DNA from: Tetrahymena elliotti 4EA
Lineage: Eukaryota; Ciliophora; Oligohymenophorea; Hymenostomatida; Tetrahymenidae
DNA length: 64,000 nt
Assembly (NCBI GenBank): GCA_000231825.2
Contig: JH720368.1
Span: 1 to 64,000, forward strand
Direction: 5' to 3'
The notes below the pieces were generated by a model. The model was not told the origin of the DNA. It did no database searches and worked only from the letters and a program-made list of their open reading frames with translations. Shown here piece by piece: positions 50,947 to 64,000 of this stretch. Each line of letters opens with the position of its first letter. Position 1 is the stretch's first letter. The position numbers and the translations under genes are program-made.

Positions 50947-51591
50947 TTTGCTTAAATGTTGTAATTTAACAAATTAAAAAAATAATTTTTATATGTAATA
51001 AATATCTTTAAAAAAAAATTAATATTTATATTTTTAAAAATTTAAAAACATGTATTTATTAATTTTTATTGTGTAGACTTATAAAAAATTTAGAAATTAA
51101 AAGTTTTTAAAAACTATTTACCAATATTGATAATATCAAGACTAAAAAATAATAAAAAACCTAGATTAAATTTTAAAAGATATTATGAAAAAATTTTTAA
51201 ATGAGTTATTTCAATTTAATGAAAAAAAACTTTTTTTGAATTAAACTTTTATTGATTATAAATGTTCTATAAAATTTCATTAAAGACAAGTTAGGATTTA
51301 GAGAGATTTAACCAATTATTTAAATAAGTAAATTATGGAGAATTTTTTTTTTGTATTTTAATAAAATAATTTATTTTTTGATAAATGTTTATCAATAATC
51401 ATAAATATTTTTATTTTTTTGATTAAATAAAGAAAAATAAATTTATGAAAATATACGAAAATAAAATTTTTGTTTATAACTAACTATTTATTTATTATAA
51501 TTTAATGTAATTCAAAGCTTAAAAGTTGAAAAGAAGCTGATTTGATAATTAATTTTTTGATATAATTTTAATTTTTAAAATATTTTAAAGA
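50947..51591. other. Intergenic between convergent 3' ends
   Basis: 645 bp of AT-rich sequence with nothing recognisable. Confidence 0.55.
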
Positions 51592-54500
51592 TCAGTTTGG
51601 TTTTTTAAATAAGACTTTTGAAATTACTTTTTCAAGGTAAGTAGTATCTACTGGTTTTGTTATATAATATTTCATGCCTGATTATTTAGCCTTCTTTTTC
51701 TCAGCATCTGATATGAAAGCTGTGCATGCAGAAATTATTGGGGGTTTCATATTTATTTTTTTATAATAATCTAAGATGTTAATTGTAGTTTAGAATCCAT
51801 TTTATACAGGCATATCCAAGTCCATGAAAATTATTGCATATTCTTTGCAACAACTTTGGGTTTCATGCTTTTAAATAACTTTTTATTGTCCTAACTCTCC
51901 GCCACTTGCAGTATCCACAACAAATCCATATTACTTTAGCCTCATTTCCAAAGCAAACAAATTAAATTCATTATCATCAACAACAAGTACATTTGAGCAG
52001 TTACATGCTCTTTATTTATTTTTTTATATGATTTTTTATTTGTAAGTAATTTATTCTTAGGGTTTTTCTTACTATTATTCTACATTTTCTTGCATACTAC
52101 TTTTGATTGAATTATCAAGATTATTGTCACTGTTACTATTCTCATCATGCTCTTAGTTTTCATGAGTTTCTATGATGTTTTCCATTCTCATGTTTAGGCT
52201 CTCTTATTTTCTAGATATTAAAGAGTCTACTTTTTATCTGACTTCTTCTTTAATAGGTAAGCTATTGGGTGAATTTTGTGGATTACTGTCAAATGTTCTT
52301 TAGCTATCAAATTAGTAAACTTTTTTAATTAATTTTCCTCCTTGTATATTCAATTACTGATATTATCCACTCAATTACTGAATTGGTATCTATGGTTAGA
52401 TAGATTTAGTAGAACTTGGAGAGATATCTATTATACGATTTTAATTGTTTTTCAACAAACTATTAGTATTATTTAGACTTACATTTGATTACATACTGAA
52501 GCTATTATTATTAGGAACTGAATTACTATTTTTGTTATTGGGAGATGGGACTTAATTATTAAAGCTCTATGCATGTGTTTAAGATTACTGTACGAGTTGT
52601 TGCTACTACTATTATTATAAGGTAACTGATTATTGCAGATGAACATAAGTAGAATTTAAAAAAAATATAAGATTAGATTGCATATCTTCAATTTCTAAAT
52701 CCTTTATACGGATAGGGTTTTTAGAAGTATTGCTTTGACCTAACATATTAGTAGAGTTTTTGTTTGAGCAATTTTATTAACTTTGATGCTGTTACTAAGA
52801 TGTTTCATCTTCAAATCTGGAAATTCTTTATTCGATGACTGAAAACCCATCATTTTATAGAGTTCTCAAGCTGCTTATTATTTTAGGGGAGAGCTATTTA
52901 TTGCTTAAGTCTTCTCTTTAATAATTTAAGTAAGATGCCGAAGGTTCCTCAGTTAAGCAAATTTATCTTTAGTGCTTTTCAAGTGTATCATCAAAAGCCA
53001 TTTTGCCAACTAAGTTACCCTTGAACTAGGGATTTTAAATATTTTATAAATTATTAGTGTGTTTTTTATGGGCAACTACGTAATAAGTCTGCTAAATTTA
53101 TGGTGAAGCAGGCTTATTGATATTAGAATATTCAGTATCTACTTCACAAGATATTTTTTTGACTAATGCATTTGGATTATTCTCTTCTATATGCTTCAAA
53201 CTTGTTGGGATGTTATTTATAGCTACATTTTTTATAGATGTAGGGTTAACTGTTTCTTATCTTTATTAATTATGCATTAACTACAAATGGTAGTTGTTTA
53301 AAAGTTGCTATTAAATTTTGTATAGATATTCAATATTTCTTTTATGGATTTACTATTCATTAGTTTGCTTATATTTTGGAATGTCTTAAGATTGTTCAAT
53401 ATTTATATTTCCTTCACTCTATGGGTTGATTGCATTGCTATTTTACTATTCTATACTTATATTATTTTCAATAGTATATTTTAGACTAAGATCTTAGAAG
53501 CTTTTCGGAATTTAATTAAATGAAGCTAACTGTTCATCTATCTATGATTATTATTTATTATAATTAGGTATTTGCTGCTAGAGAGTAGGCTGGTTATTAG
53601 AGTTGACGTAGTTAACTATTCTTTAACCAAAATCATTAAAACTTCTAGCAGGTAAAGATGAATTCGAAAAAGTGTTACTCTTTACAAAAGGATTAAGTTA
53701 AGATACAATAGGCGTCTAAGGATTTTAGGGGTTACAAAAACTTTAATTAAATTAGCTATTCATTGGTATTATTGAATGGTTCATTTAAGGTAATACAGAA
53801 TTAGATCCTAATATACGATTATTATTGATTGTAAGTTAATCAAATACAGTGGAAGGTTACATCTTTTCAGAACCCTCCTAAAAGAGAGGCTTCCAGTTTG
53901 TGAATGAACGATTAAAAATAGTAAATTTTGTTGATTTGCATCCTATAATTTTTTATGGGCGATCTAAAACACAAAATGAAAAAGTTGATCCTTTACCTAT
54001 TTCACTAACAAACTAGATTGGTCTATTTCCACTTAAACCTTTCGCAATATTATTTGCAATAGTTAACCCCATTCCAACTCCTTCAGTATTAAATTATGCT
54101 TTGTCTTGATTAAACTCTAGTCCTCTAAAAATTCTATCACCTATCTCAGGAGAAATACCACACCCAGTATCTGATATTAATATTTTTATTAGATCTTTCT
54201 CTTCCTGATCGACATTTATGGATATTTATCCAGAGTTAGTAAATTTTATTGCATTACCTAATAAATTTATTATAACTTATTTTAATCTCATAGAGTCAGA
54301 CTTTACTTGAATTGGAATAGTTTTCTCAAAATTAAGATCCATGTGAATGTTCTTGTAAGCAGCTTAGAGTGTAAAGTAGCTCATGCATTCTCTTATTAGA
54401 TCTACAATATTAAAAACTTCAAATTATAAATTGAGTCCTCCATTGATTAGTTAAGCAAAGTCAAGAATATCATTGATCATGCTAAGAAGAAGATAATTAG

Positions 54501-57120
54501 AATTTATTGCTGGCAGTATGAACATCTTTTTTTGATTTTGATTAAGAATATCACTTTAATAAATAGTCTCTAGCATCTATAAACTGCAATTAAGAGGAGT
54601 TCTTAGTTCATGAGAAAGTGAAGAAAGAATCCGATTTTTAAAATCTTTAAAGGCCTCTTAATTAACTTATTTGATATCCTCTTTTTTATCTTACACTTCA
54701 ATGATCAAAAACAATCTCGATTCAGCTAATTTAAGATTTTTGAATTATTTTTTACTTTTTTCAGCAAAACTGAACATATATTTATCTCCTGTAGCCTTTT
54801 ATTCATTACTAGTCATTTAACTAAGTTATTAGCTACAAAACTTTTAATTATGCTATTATTTGAACTCTTCTAACGATTCGCTTTATTTTTCTAATTTTTA
54901 TTGAGAGAACAATACTTTATCTTGGTAATTATCATTTCTAGCCTCACCACTACCACTCTCTCTCTAACTTTTATTCTCTTAAATAGTTGAAATTTCAATC
55001 ATTGTTGATATTTTGAGATCAATGATATCACTACCTTTTTATGCCTTAACAAGTAAAACTTTATCTTCGATACAGCAGTTCAGAGGGTTAATATCTTCAC
55101 TTTAAAAAATTGAGTCTTCATTATCATTACTGTTAGAAGAATCCCTCCTATTCCTAATAATAGTGGAACCTTAAAGCTAATCTTACCTTGTCTTAGATTA
55201 GTTATTTAAGAATTCTTATTTTTTGTGATAATATTTAGAGTCTGATGATTCGCTATCAATCATTTACTCACTCTTACTCTTAAGAATTCCATTTTAATTA
55301 TTATTTTAATCAGACGATTAATAATTTGAAGCTTCCAATAGAATATCAAAAACTTATTTAATGGTAATAGTCTAATGTTACTTTGATTTCAAAAACCACT
55401 TCAACTCTTTATTTAAATTAATATTTAAGCGCCTAATTTCTTTCTTTTTTATTTCTGAATTAAAAATTTGCTATTCAGATTTTATATAGGGGAGAAAAGT
55501 GGATGGCTCGTTTTAATTTATTGATAATTTATATCCATGTGAGCTTCTCCAAAACGGTTGAAGGATGCTTAATCCATCATCTTTCCAATCGCTTGACGAC
55601 ATCTTATCTTCATTGATCACAATATTAGTCCTTATTAATTTACTGCTTTCTTTTTCTATAATACTATTATTTTGACTTATTAACTCTCTTAATGAAGGAA
55701 ATATTCTCACACTCCCTTTTTTATTGTCTTTCCTTCTCTTTTTTGGATCTATTAAGGGAGATAATGAATCTTCATCTTTTAGGACAATTGAACTTATCTT
55801 TTGTGTTTATGAGTTACCTGATTTTTTTTCTTGCTTAGTAGTTTATCTCTCTTCAAAAGCATCTAAAGAGGCACTCTTTATTATATCTTAATGATTTGTG
55901 GTTCTATTAATATTTTATGATACTTTAGAAATTGTTTAAAATTCTTGCAGTTTATTTATTAAGTTTGATTAATTATTTTCTTTTAAAATTTAGTGAGATC
56001 TATCATTAGAAAAAATTATTCGTTTTGTTTCATCCATAATTATCAAGCCAATTGAAAGCTCTTATAAAATAGTATTTTATTGTATTCCCATTATGGACTA
56101 TTTTTAGTATTCCTCAATCTATCCATTGTTGATCAAGTTCTAGTTTAGTAAATTGCAACTGGAATGCTAACCTATATCATGCTTATTTCCTTTGTCTGTG
56201 TATTGCAATAGTTAGCTTTTAATATTCTATTGATCTAATTTAGGTGTACGGTAACTGTTTATCATACTTTCAAGTTCGCTCTATTTAATACCCTAAACAA
56301 TTGGAGTTTAAATCTAATTGGTAATATTTAGATTTTGCTCCTCTTCTTATTGATTTTTATTGAAACCATCTCTTTTGAAAAAAACTTATGTTGATGATTT
56401 TTTATCTCTTTCCTTGAACCTTGGTTAGTTACTATTTACATTCAGGTAACTTTTAGTTGAAATATGACTATTTTTATAAAGCTAAAGTATATTTTTTGTT
56501 CTTTACTGTAGCTACTCTTCTACTCCATAATTTGCCTTGTTCTTTAAAAGTTCCTGGCACTCATCAACTTCTACATTTTAACCAAAAACTAGAGCAAAAA
56601 AATAGTAAAATACAATTAAAAGTGCAGCCATAATAGAGTTTAATGAGTAGTCTTCAAGGATAATAAAGAGCCTAATAGATAAGTAAACTACAGATAGCCA
56701 TACATACAGTTAGATTAAGGTATTTTTTTCTACATTTTAGCAAAGTATATTCTATAATTATAATAAAGAAATAAAAAATGCTTAGTGTTAGTGTTGATAG
56801 GTTAAAAAGAAAACCTCCATACTCAGCAATACAATTAGCAATTGCAGTATCTAAAAAAATATTTTATATCTTTCTTTATAGCATTTTCCTAATTAAGAAA
56901 CTAAGTTAAAAAAAAAGAGTGTCAAAGCCACAATTATTTATGTCCTTTCATGATGACTTATATCCTAAAAATCTATCTCAATAAAGGTCAGCACTAAATA
57001 GGTAGTACTAGCCAAAAGAGTCAATAAAAAATTATAATTGTTAAATATAGCTTTATCAAACTTTTAGAAGCAAGCTAAAACATTTAAAGTAGGTTGATGT
57101 GATATTTATAGGAGCTTCAT
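51592..57120 (-). CDS. Membrane hybrid histidine kinase with C-terminal receiver (paralog A)
   Basis: Single uninterrupted minus-strand frame, 1842 aa, ending TGA. About five membrane segments (roughly residues 30-190; NFLLTLLASTTYLVLTFIEI, SIMAALLIVFYYFFALVFG) are followed by a PAS-like patch (ELSIGLIIMDETKRIIFSN). The HisKA box is SLSHELRTPLN with phospho-acceptor His837. The ATPase has NLLGNAIKFTNSG, DTGCGI and GVGMGLTIANN (about 1013). After a Q/N/S-rich linker of about 670 residues comes a receiver: VLVVDDNEFNLFALEMRLK, FMDLDMP (acceptor Asp1767) and ITKPV. It should autophosphorylate and pass phosphate to its own receiver. An upstream in-frame TGA with no ATG between fixes the start. 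The lack of any intron over 5.5 kb is notable here. Confidence 0.92.
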
Positions 57121-58469
57121 ATTAATACTCCCTGGAAAATAAGCTTATTTATTCTACCTATGTGATTTTTTTCAAAACCTTCTTTCTTACTATATTAAAA
57201 AAAAGCAAAAAGTTTAATAGGTATTTTGTTTTATGCTAAGTATTATTTACTCTTCTTGTCAAATCAAATAGAAACAAAATAGAAATGATAAAAGTGATTT
57301 ATTAATTTAGAGAGTTTTTTTAATATCGCATGTAGAACAGATTAAAAATTTGATCTTAAAGTTTTACATAGATTTGCATTGATTTCTAACAATATTTTCA
57401 TATAAAAGCAGTTTACATTATAAATTAACTCTGAGATAGAAATATTGTACAAAGTAAAATTATTAGAGCAAGATAGAATTCTTTCCTCTACTACTCTTAA
57501 TTGAAGAAAGCAAATTTATTCGATTGAGCTTATTCTTTTAATTATTTACAAACTAAAAATAATTCTGATGGCAAAATATTTTTCAACCTACAAATTTGAT
57601 ATTTAAATTAAAATGTTACTTAGTTTTATACATTTTTTTTTTCAAAATTGATTCATATTAAGTATTATCAAATTTTTTATTTTTATTTTGTATTTTTTTA
57701 TATAAAAATAAATTGTCAATATTTGAATGAAAGAATAAATACTTTCCAAAAAATACAATATTTTACATATTTTCATGATGAATAATAATCAAAAAATCAA
57801 GGTTTTGCTTTTAATCAATGATAGTAAATAAATTCTTTTGCTTGTTTCTTTATAAGAAACAAAGAAGCTAAAGAAGATTTGTGGAAAATCGAACATAATT
57901 TAAAAATATTAATTAAATAGTGAGCTAAAAAAATGTGGGTTTTGTTCATGATTTAAACACAAAATTCATTCTTCATAAAACTCTAAATATTAAATTAAGA
58001 TTAATACTCCAAAATATTTATTAGTTCATTAAATCAGAAAAAATATCTTAGCTTTTCTTTTCTTCATATTTCTTTTATATTTTTTAATAGAAATTGTTTT
58101 TTCATTTTAATAAAAAAATTTTTTTCTATTTATCCTCACTATGATTAGAAAAATTATTTCTATTTTACTTAACTATTGTAATAAATATTTTTCTATACAG
58201 CTAAAATAATTTATTTGAATTTATTTAACTATTTATTTATTATTAATTTAATTAATGTAATACTTATAGAAATAACCATATATCAGATATTACACAGTAA
58301 ATATCTAATTGAATAAACGCTTATTTCATAAAAAAATTTAATTAAAAGTAAAGTTAATTAATTTCAAAATTGGAAAGAAGTCAGTAATAAAAAGATATTT
58401 TTTATTGTAATCGATAGTAAAATAAAATGTAAGCTAGTTGAAAAATATAGACTCATATTTTTATTTAGA
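57121..58469. other. Spacer between tandem histidine kinases
   Basis: About 1.35 kb of AT-rich DNA with no gene seen. It contains the promoter side of paralog A and the 3' flank of paralog B. Confidence 0.55.
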
Positions 58470-61400
58470 TCATAAATTAGCAGAAATTAAAATGTTGGAT
58501 AGTTTTTCTGAGAGCACAGGCTTTGTTAGATAAAATGACATTCCAGCATTAAAAGCCTTAATTTTTTCTTCTTCTTAGACATAAGCAGTACATGCAGATA
58601 TGGGACAACATTTTTCATTTTTTTCTTTAAAAAATTTTAAAATTTCAAAAGTTGTTTCGTAACCATTCATTTAAGGCATATCAATATCCATAAAAATTAA
58701 TTTATATTCTTTACAACATTTGAATCTATTGTTGTATCTTATTTTTACTTTTTCAATGGCTTCCATTCCACTGTTAGCTTTATCAACATCATAATGATAT
58801 TCTTTTAAACGAAGTTCAAGTGCATACAAATTAAATGTATTATCATCTACAATCAATATCTTGGGACAAATACAGTTTTTTATGGTGCTAATAGAGTTAT
58901 TGATTGAAATTATTGTATTGTTAGCTGAACTTTATGCATTATTTAAAGTTTCAACTTGAGTTTTATTTCTATTAAGTTAATTTTTAGAAATATTAGTGAG
59001 CGTTTCTTCATTGATTGTGGACATTTTTTTAATATTTTTATTGTATATTTTATTTTACTAAATTAGGTTAAAATCCGTTTTTGTTTTTTTATATGCTTCT
59101 TCTTTGTTATATGACAGTCTTCTATTCTACTGATATTCTTAGGTAAACATACGTTAACTGAAAACTTGCATACTAAATCTAGGTCCTCTTTCATCTGGTT
59201 TTTTTGTTATTTTTTTTGGAGAGCTTATTTTTTAATATTAACTTATTAAAATAGAAAAATTTTGTTTATGTTAATAAATTGCTTTGAGTTTTTAAAAATT
59301 TAATGGATTAGAATAGAATGAAAATACATATTATTTTGAGATGTACTAGAGATAAAGCTCTGGATCTCAGATTGGAGGATATCTAGCTAGCTATCTTTTA
59401 TTCTTCTTGTTGTGTTTACTTGACTTTTTTCGGCATCTTAATTCTCTAAATTTTAATTTTAATTTTTTCGATGAGCAACATTAAAATAATTTTAATTTAT
59501 CCTTTTTTGAGTTTTTTGTTAGATAGAATTTTCACTTGGTATGTTGCATGGCTCATCTTCAAAGTTAGTTTATAAATGTTATTTGATTTAGCTTTGTATA
59601 GATGGTTATTTATCTTCATAATCAGTTACTAAATTAGACATTTTTGACTAGGTTTTCATAGGTAAAACAGAATTAAGACCTAAATCTACATCTCTGCCCT
59701 TATTAAAATTAATTCTTGTATCTGATTGAGAGCATGCCAAGGCATTATCTTCTTCTTAAGTGTAGATTTCTGACTCTTTTCTAAATATATGTTATGATTC
59801 ATTTTAACTTAGGGAAATATTATCAGGATTTAGAATTTAATGAAAAGAAGTAATCTACTTTTTATATTAATTTTAGTTTTTAGAATATTCTGAATTACTT
59901 GATATGATATTGGGTGATATATAGAAATCTCTTTAACTTATGTTCTCAGAAAACTAATTTGAGGAGTATCTTAAAGAATATTTTGACTTTAAAGAACTAT
60001 CTTTGTCATAAGATTTTTTAGATTAATATTCCTTTGATAAAGAACTAAATGATATCCATTAATAGTAACTTCTATTGAATAAATTTATATGATTAATTTT
60101 GCATCCACTTACTTTCATTGGTCTATTTAAGACAAAAAATGTAAATATACTACCTTCATCAACTTAACTTTTATATTCTATTTTTCTATTACCTCCAAGT
60201 CCCATAGCAATATTATTAGATATAGTCAATCCCAATCCAGCTCCTTTTGTATTAAATTGCTTAGATTAACCCATATAATCATCTACACCTTTAAAGATTT
60301 TAGATCCTAATTAAGATGGTATGCCGCATCCTGTGTCTTAAATAGATATTTTAATTAGATCTTTATCTTCTAAGTCTACACAAACAGAAATTAAACCTTT
60401 ATTAGTAAATTTCATGGCATTGTTTATTAGATTTATAACAACTTATTTTAATCTCATAGGATCAGAATTAATAACTTCAGGGATTTATTGATCAAAATTA
60501 AAGTCAATTGTAATATTTTTAAATGCTGCTTGAATTGTAAAGTAACTTAGACAATCTCTAATTGTATCTACAATGTTAAACGGAGCAAATGTTAAATTAA
60601 GATTTCCATCTGCGATCTAAGCAAAATCAATAATATCATTAATCATAAACATAAGGAGATGATTTGAATTTAATGTAGGTGTAATAAACATCTTTTTTTA
60701 GTTTTCTTGTAGCATATCACTGTTTTATAGAATTTCTAAAAGCTAAATGCTACAATTTAAAGGTGTTTTTAGCTCATGGGAAACTGAAGAAAGAATCTTT
60801 TTTTTAAAAAATTCAAAATGTTTTACATCTATCATATTTGATGGTAAATTTTTTGATTCTGTAATTTCAACAATTATATAGATAGACTCTTTGAGTTTAC
60901 TGTACTGAGCATTTTAATAAATCAATTATTTGTTTTCTATTTCATTACAGGAATAAACCTTAAAGTAAACTTTTATTAATTTATTCTTTTCATCATTTAT
61001 ATCAAGTGTCAATACGTTATTAGCAATATTAAATATTAAATCTGGGTCATTTTTACTTTCTTCTGATAAATCTTTAATAGTTTAAGCATTTTTAGGTTTT
61101 TGATATCCATCTTTTTCATAGGAAAATTTAGAATTTTCAATGATTCGCTCACTGTTGTATGCTTTGAAAAACCTTGATTGCTAATAGTTTTGAAAGTCAG
61201 ATAGAACAGTTATAATATCCCCAACAACTAAATTTTTACCTTTTTTGAGTAAACTTAAGAGCTAAAAGTTAGAATTTAGATCAACCTTTTTTAAATTAAA
61301 ATACTCTTTTTAGTAAGATATAGTTTTTTAGGAATAGTATTGAGACTATTAAAGGTGCTATTAGTTGAATTTAGAACAATCTAGATCATAGTTTTAAGAA

Positions 61401-62602
61401 GCATTAAAAAAGTTAGATTTTTCATAGTTCTTTTCGTTTGTACAAAGCATATTTTGCTGAGGAGAGATCGTTGAATTTAAAAGCATAAAATCTGATGGGA
61501 TTATTGGTTTATTTATTTAAATTTGGTTTGAGAAACTAACAAAAGATTAAGACCTTTAATGCATATTTTATATTTTAGAATTCTTTTTTAATAGCTTATG
61601 AGTATTAAAATTGATTTTTGTTTTTTATTATTTTTAAGATTTTTTGATAGTTACTGGTAATTAAAATAATTTATATTTAATATTTTTTTTATTACATTAA
61701 TTAAAATAAGACTATGATTATTCATTACAGTATTAAATTGAGCATTAACTATCTATAAATATTATTCCAATTGATGAATCATTTACAAAAGTTTAAAATA
61801 AATTACATTTGCTGCTATTTTCACTCTATTTACAAGTAGAAGTATAATCTATAATTGAATTTCTTTCACTTTCTTAAGGATATTAGTAAGAATAGTAATA
61901 TTTTTATTCTTTTTATTATTTGTTTTACTTTTTTTTCAGAAGTTCTATTTAATCCTGAATCTATTCTTACTTATTCGTATTACTTAAATTCTCAATGAAT
62001 TCATTTCTAATTTAGACGATATTGTTGTTATTTAATTGATTTAATGTATTACTGGAAGACCAAAATTCGTCTTATTTTTGTTAAATTTTAGTAAATGATC
62101 TAAATAGAGTAAAAAATGTCCAAAAAAATATTTGAAATGACAATGTAATAAACTTTTACCCAATACCTAATTTGAAGGCCATCCTAAATACTAAATAAAC
62201 TTAAACTAAGAATGTAAAAAGAAAAAAAGCCTAAATATTTTTGAAGTCTTCAGAAATTTTTTAAAGAATAAGCAAAGAAAATGCTAATGAAATAATATAT
62301 TTGTTTCCATCAAACATAAAATAAATTTCATTTATCATCAAAGCCATTGTAATGTTTAGTTTTTACTCTATTTAATCATTTATTTTTATCATTTCGCAGC
62401 ATTTTATTAATAAAATTACCACATTATACAAAGTAATAACTAATATGATAGCCCAGAATTCAAATTAGAATTTCTCTTATTCTTTATAGTTGACCTCAAA
62501 TATTCCATACTAAAAGCATATTGTTAGTGATAATATGTTTGTAAAATATTTTTCAACACAATTTGATAATATTTAATAGATTTTTAGCTTTTTTTATTGC
62601 AT
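58470..62602 (-). CDS. Membrane hybrid histidine kinase with C-terminal receiver (paralog B)
   Basis: Exons 62602-59153 and 59057-58470 on the minus strand give 1345 aa ending TGA. The 95-nt intron (GTATGT...TTTAG) is required because the kinase and receiver halves lie in different frames. Order: membrane segments (FWAIILVITLYNVVILLIKC; YIISLAFSLLIL), a PAS-like patch (SSIGIIFIDSQCSIQYCNEQ), then HisKA SVSHELKTPLN (His609). The ATPase follows with NLINNAMKFTNKG, DTGCGIP and GAGLGLTISNN, then a linker of about 380 residues. The receiver has ILIVDDNTFNLYALELRLKE, FMDIDMPQMNGYE (Asp1274) and LTKPV. All key residues are kept. It lies in tandem with the gene at 51592 and matches it domain by domain, with a much shorter linker. 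Confidence 0.9.
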
Positions 62603-63827
62603 AGTTTTCATTTATATTTATTTACTTCTACTTTATTTTTTTTAATTAATTAAAAATTGGTCTATTTATATTTACATAAATAGTTAATCTAAATATCAAG
62701 ATTCTAAATTACTAAAATATTGTGAATTATTTACTAAAAAAGAAAGGAATATTTATATCGAAGTGTTCCTAAATGAGAGTAGCTTTTGTTTTATAATGTT
62801 AAAATTTATTTAAAAATAAAGATGATGATAATAATAATATAAATTTAGAAAATCAAACAATTTATTAAAAAGTAAAATTAAATAAAGAATAGAATTCATA
62901 TTAAAGCCAACATTCATAATTTATTAGAGAAAATCTTCTGTTAATTAGTTTTTCTCACTTAATTAATAAATATTGTTTATCTTTTATTTTAATTTTTTAG
63001 CTAATTTAATTTCTAAAAAAAGTTATTTTTTAATTTAATAAGATACCATCTTAAGAAAGACAAATTAGCAAGACATACAATTGAAATTTTTATAATAATA
63101 AACTCATAAACTTTGTATTATGAAATTCCGATAAATAATATTATAAAATTAATAATTTAAATTGATAAAATATGATTCTCTTAACTTATTTAATATTTAT
63201 TCATAAAATAGTTTAAAATAATTAGGATTTATTTTTATCTAAACTAAAATATGAATTCATAAATTTTAGAATCTTTTATTTAGCCTTTAAATTTTTACAA
63301 TAAATATTTTGATAAAATTACAAAAGAAATATTTATTTTTTTGAATACTTATCAAAGTAAGAAACTAAAAATATCAAAAAATACAAAAATTTTCTTTTTC
63401 TAAAATCGATTGATTCTAGTATCTAATTTAATATTGTTATTTTTAACATTTATTTTAAATTGCTTTTGCTTTACATCAAGAAAGAAAATTGTTTTTAAAA
63501 TAGCATGTATTTCAAGAATTCCTATTATTATTATGAAAATCTATGATAATCTCTTTGAACATTCAATTAGAAAAAATAGAAATTAAGTAATAAATAATAG
63601 CTTGCTTTGCTACATTTTTAATCGTTAAATTTTGTTGTTTTAGATTAATCAATAATTTTAATAAAAAATCTTATGGCTAATCATAGAGATAGATAAATAA
63701 GTACACAGTAAGAATGACTTTACAATGTGAATATTAAAAAAATTTTTGATAGCTTTGTTTAGAGATTTAATACATAATTTGCAGAGAATATATTATTTAA
63801 GGAATTATTAATAAAAATTTTAATCAG
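62603..63827. other. Divergent intergenic region
   Basis: About 1.2 kb of AT-rich sequence between divergent starts. A short ORF from 63673 (MANHRDRQISTQQE) ends at TGA and is probably noise or a leader exon of the following gene. Confidence 0.5.
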
Positions 63828-64000
63828 ATGAATTCATCTTCATCTTTGACAGCTGCTTAAAAAGGAGTCATTAAAATGGGTCCCAAAGAGTATAATGAAA
63901 TCAAGTAAAAGATGGGGAAACTTCTATCCATATAAGATTAGGATTTAAATGAAAGTAATTTAGAATCATAATAAAGTAGAGAGCATTCCATAGCAAAATA
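63828..64000 (+). CDS. Partial gene start, truncated by window edge
   Basis: An open frame begins MNSSSSLTAAQKGVIKMGPK and continues through KLLSIQDQDLNESNLESQQ to the window end, with TAA and TAG read as Gln and no TGA in 57 codons. Composition is like the N-termini of other genes here. No domain is visible yet. A TAATCAG immediately before the ATG means an upstream exon is possible. Confidence 0.5.

Noticed and set aside
51592..57120. Viral or bacterial transfer of the histidine kinase
   Set aside because: Codon usage, the reassigned code, the Q/N linker and the paralog next door all fit a native ciliate gene family.
1..64000. Telomere repeats, Tetrahymena chromosome breakage sequence, tRNA and rRNA genes, CRISPR
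   Set aside because: I looked for C4A2 repeats, the 15-bp breakage motif, T-loop-like GGTTCAA patterns and regular spaced repeats and saw none. A tRNAscan run would be decisive for tRNAs.

Overview
The window looks like ciliate nuclear DNA, most likely macronuclear sequence from Tetrahymena or a close oligohymenophorean relative. It is extremely AT-rich. Every recognisable coding region reads through TAA and TAG as glutamine, and every intact gene ends in TGA. Introns are mostly about 50-450 nt, with GTAA/GTAT donors and TAG/AAG acceptors, which is too long for Paramecium. The proteins carry long Q/N-rich tails. An ORF finder using the standard code misses nearly all of these genes, so I built the models by translating with TGA as the only stop and joining exons by phase.

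Layout. 301-5702 (+): SMARCAL1/ZRANB3-like annealing helicase with a very long Q/N tail. 7694-8570 (+): small FAM136A-like cysteine protein. 10688-15825 (+): soluble protein with two cyclic-nucleotide-binding domains. 16499-17788: decayed Tc1/mariner transposon with inverted ends. 18237-22325 (-): cyclic-nucleotide-gated K+ channel with a zinc knuckle, followed by a decayed, internally deleted second copy (about 23560-24510). 25274-26158 (+): PP2C phosphatase. 28208-29234 (+): ZCCHC10-like zinc-knuckle protein. 30526-31143 (+): four-helix membrane protein. 31777-32886 (-): mitochondrial-type HtrA-like protein lacking its catalytic Ser and His. 34155-34802 (+) and 35645-36298 (-): two convergent paralogous DEDDh exonucleases with a GC-rich palindrome between them.

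36772-36879 (-): enigmatic micro-ORF. 37315-38559 (+): Q/S-rich unknown. 38974-43064 (+): coiled-coil/EF-hand protein resembling TSNAXIP1. 44311-45432 (+): EF-hand protein flanked by PQQGYP-type repeats. 46788-49327 (+): unknown with paired cysteines. 49867-50946 (+): B-box-like zinc-finger protein. 51592-57120 and 58470-62602 (both -): tandem membrane hybrid histidine kinases, each with an N-terminal membrane sensor, HisKA, ATPase and C-terminal receiver. 63828-64000 (+): start of a gene cut by the window edge.

There is no operon logic; each gene is expected to be its own transcription unit. Several genes concern signalling: cNMP binding, a cNMP-gated K+ channel, PP2C, EF-hand proteins and histidine kinases. 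Local tandem or inverted duplication is a recurring theme (exonucleases, histidine kinases, K+ channel). I saw no tRNA, rRNA, telomeric repeat or CRISPR array.
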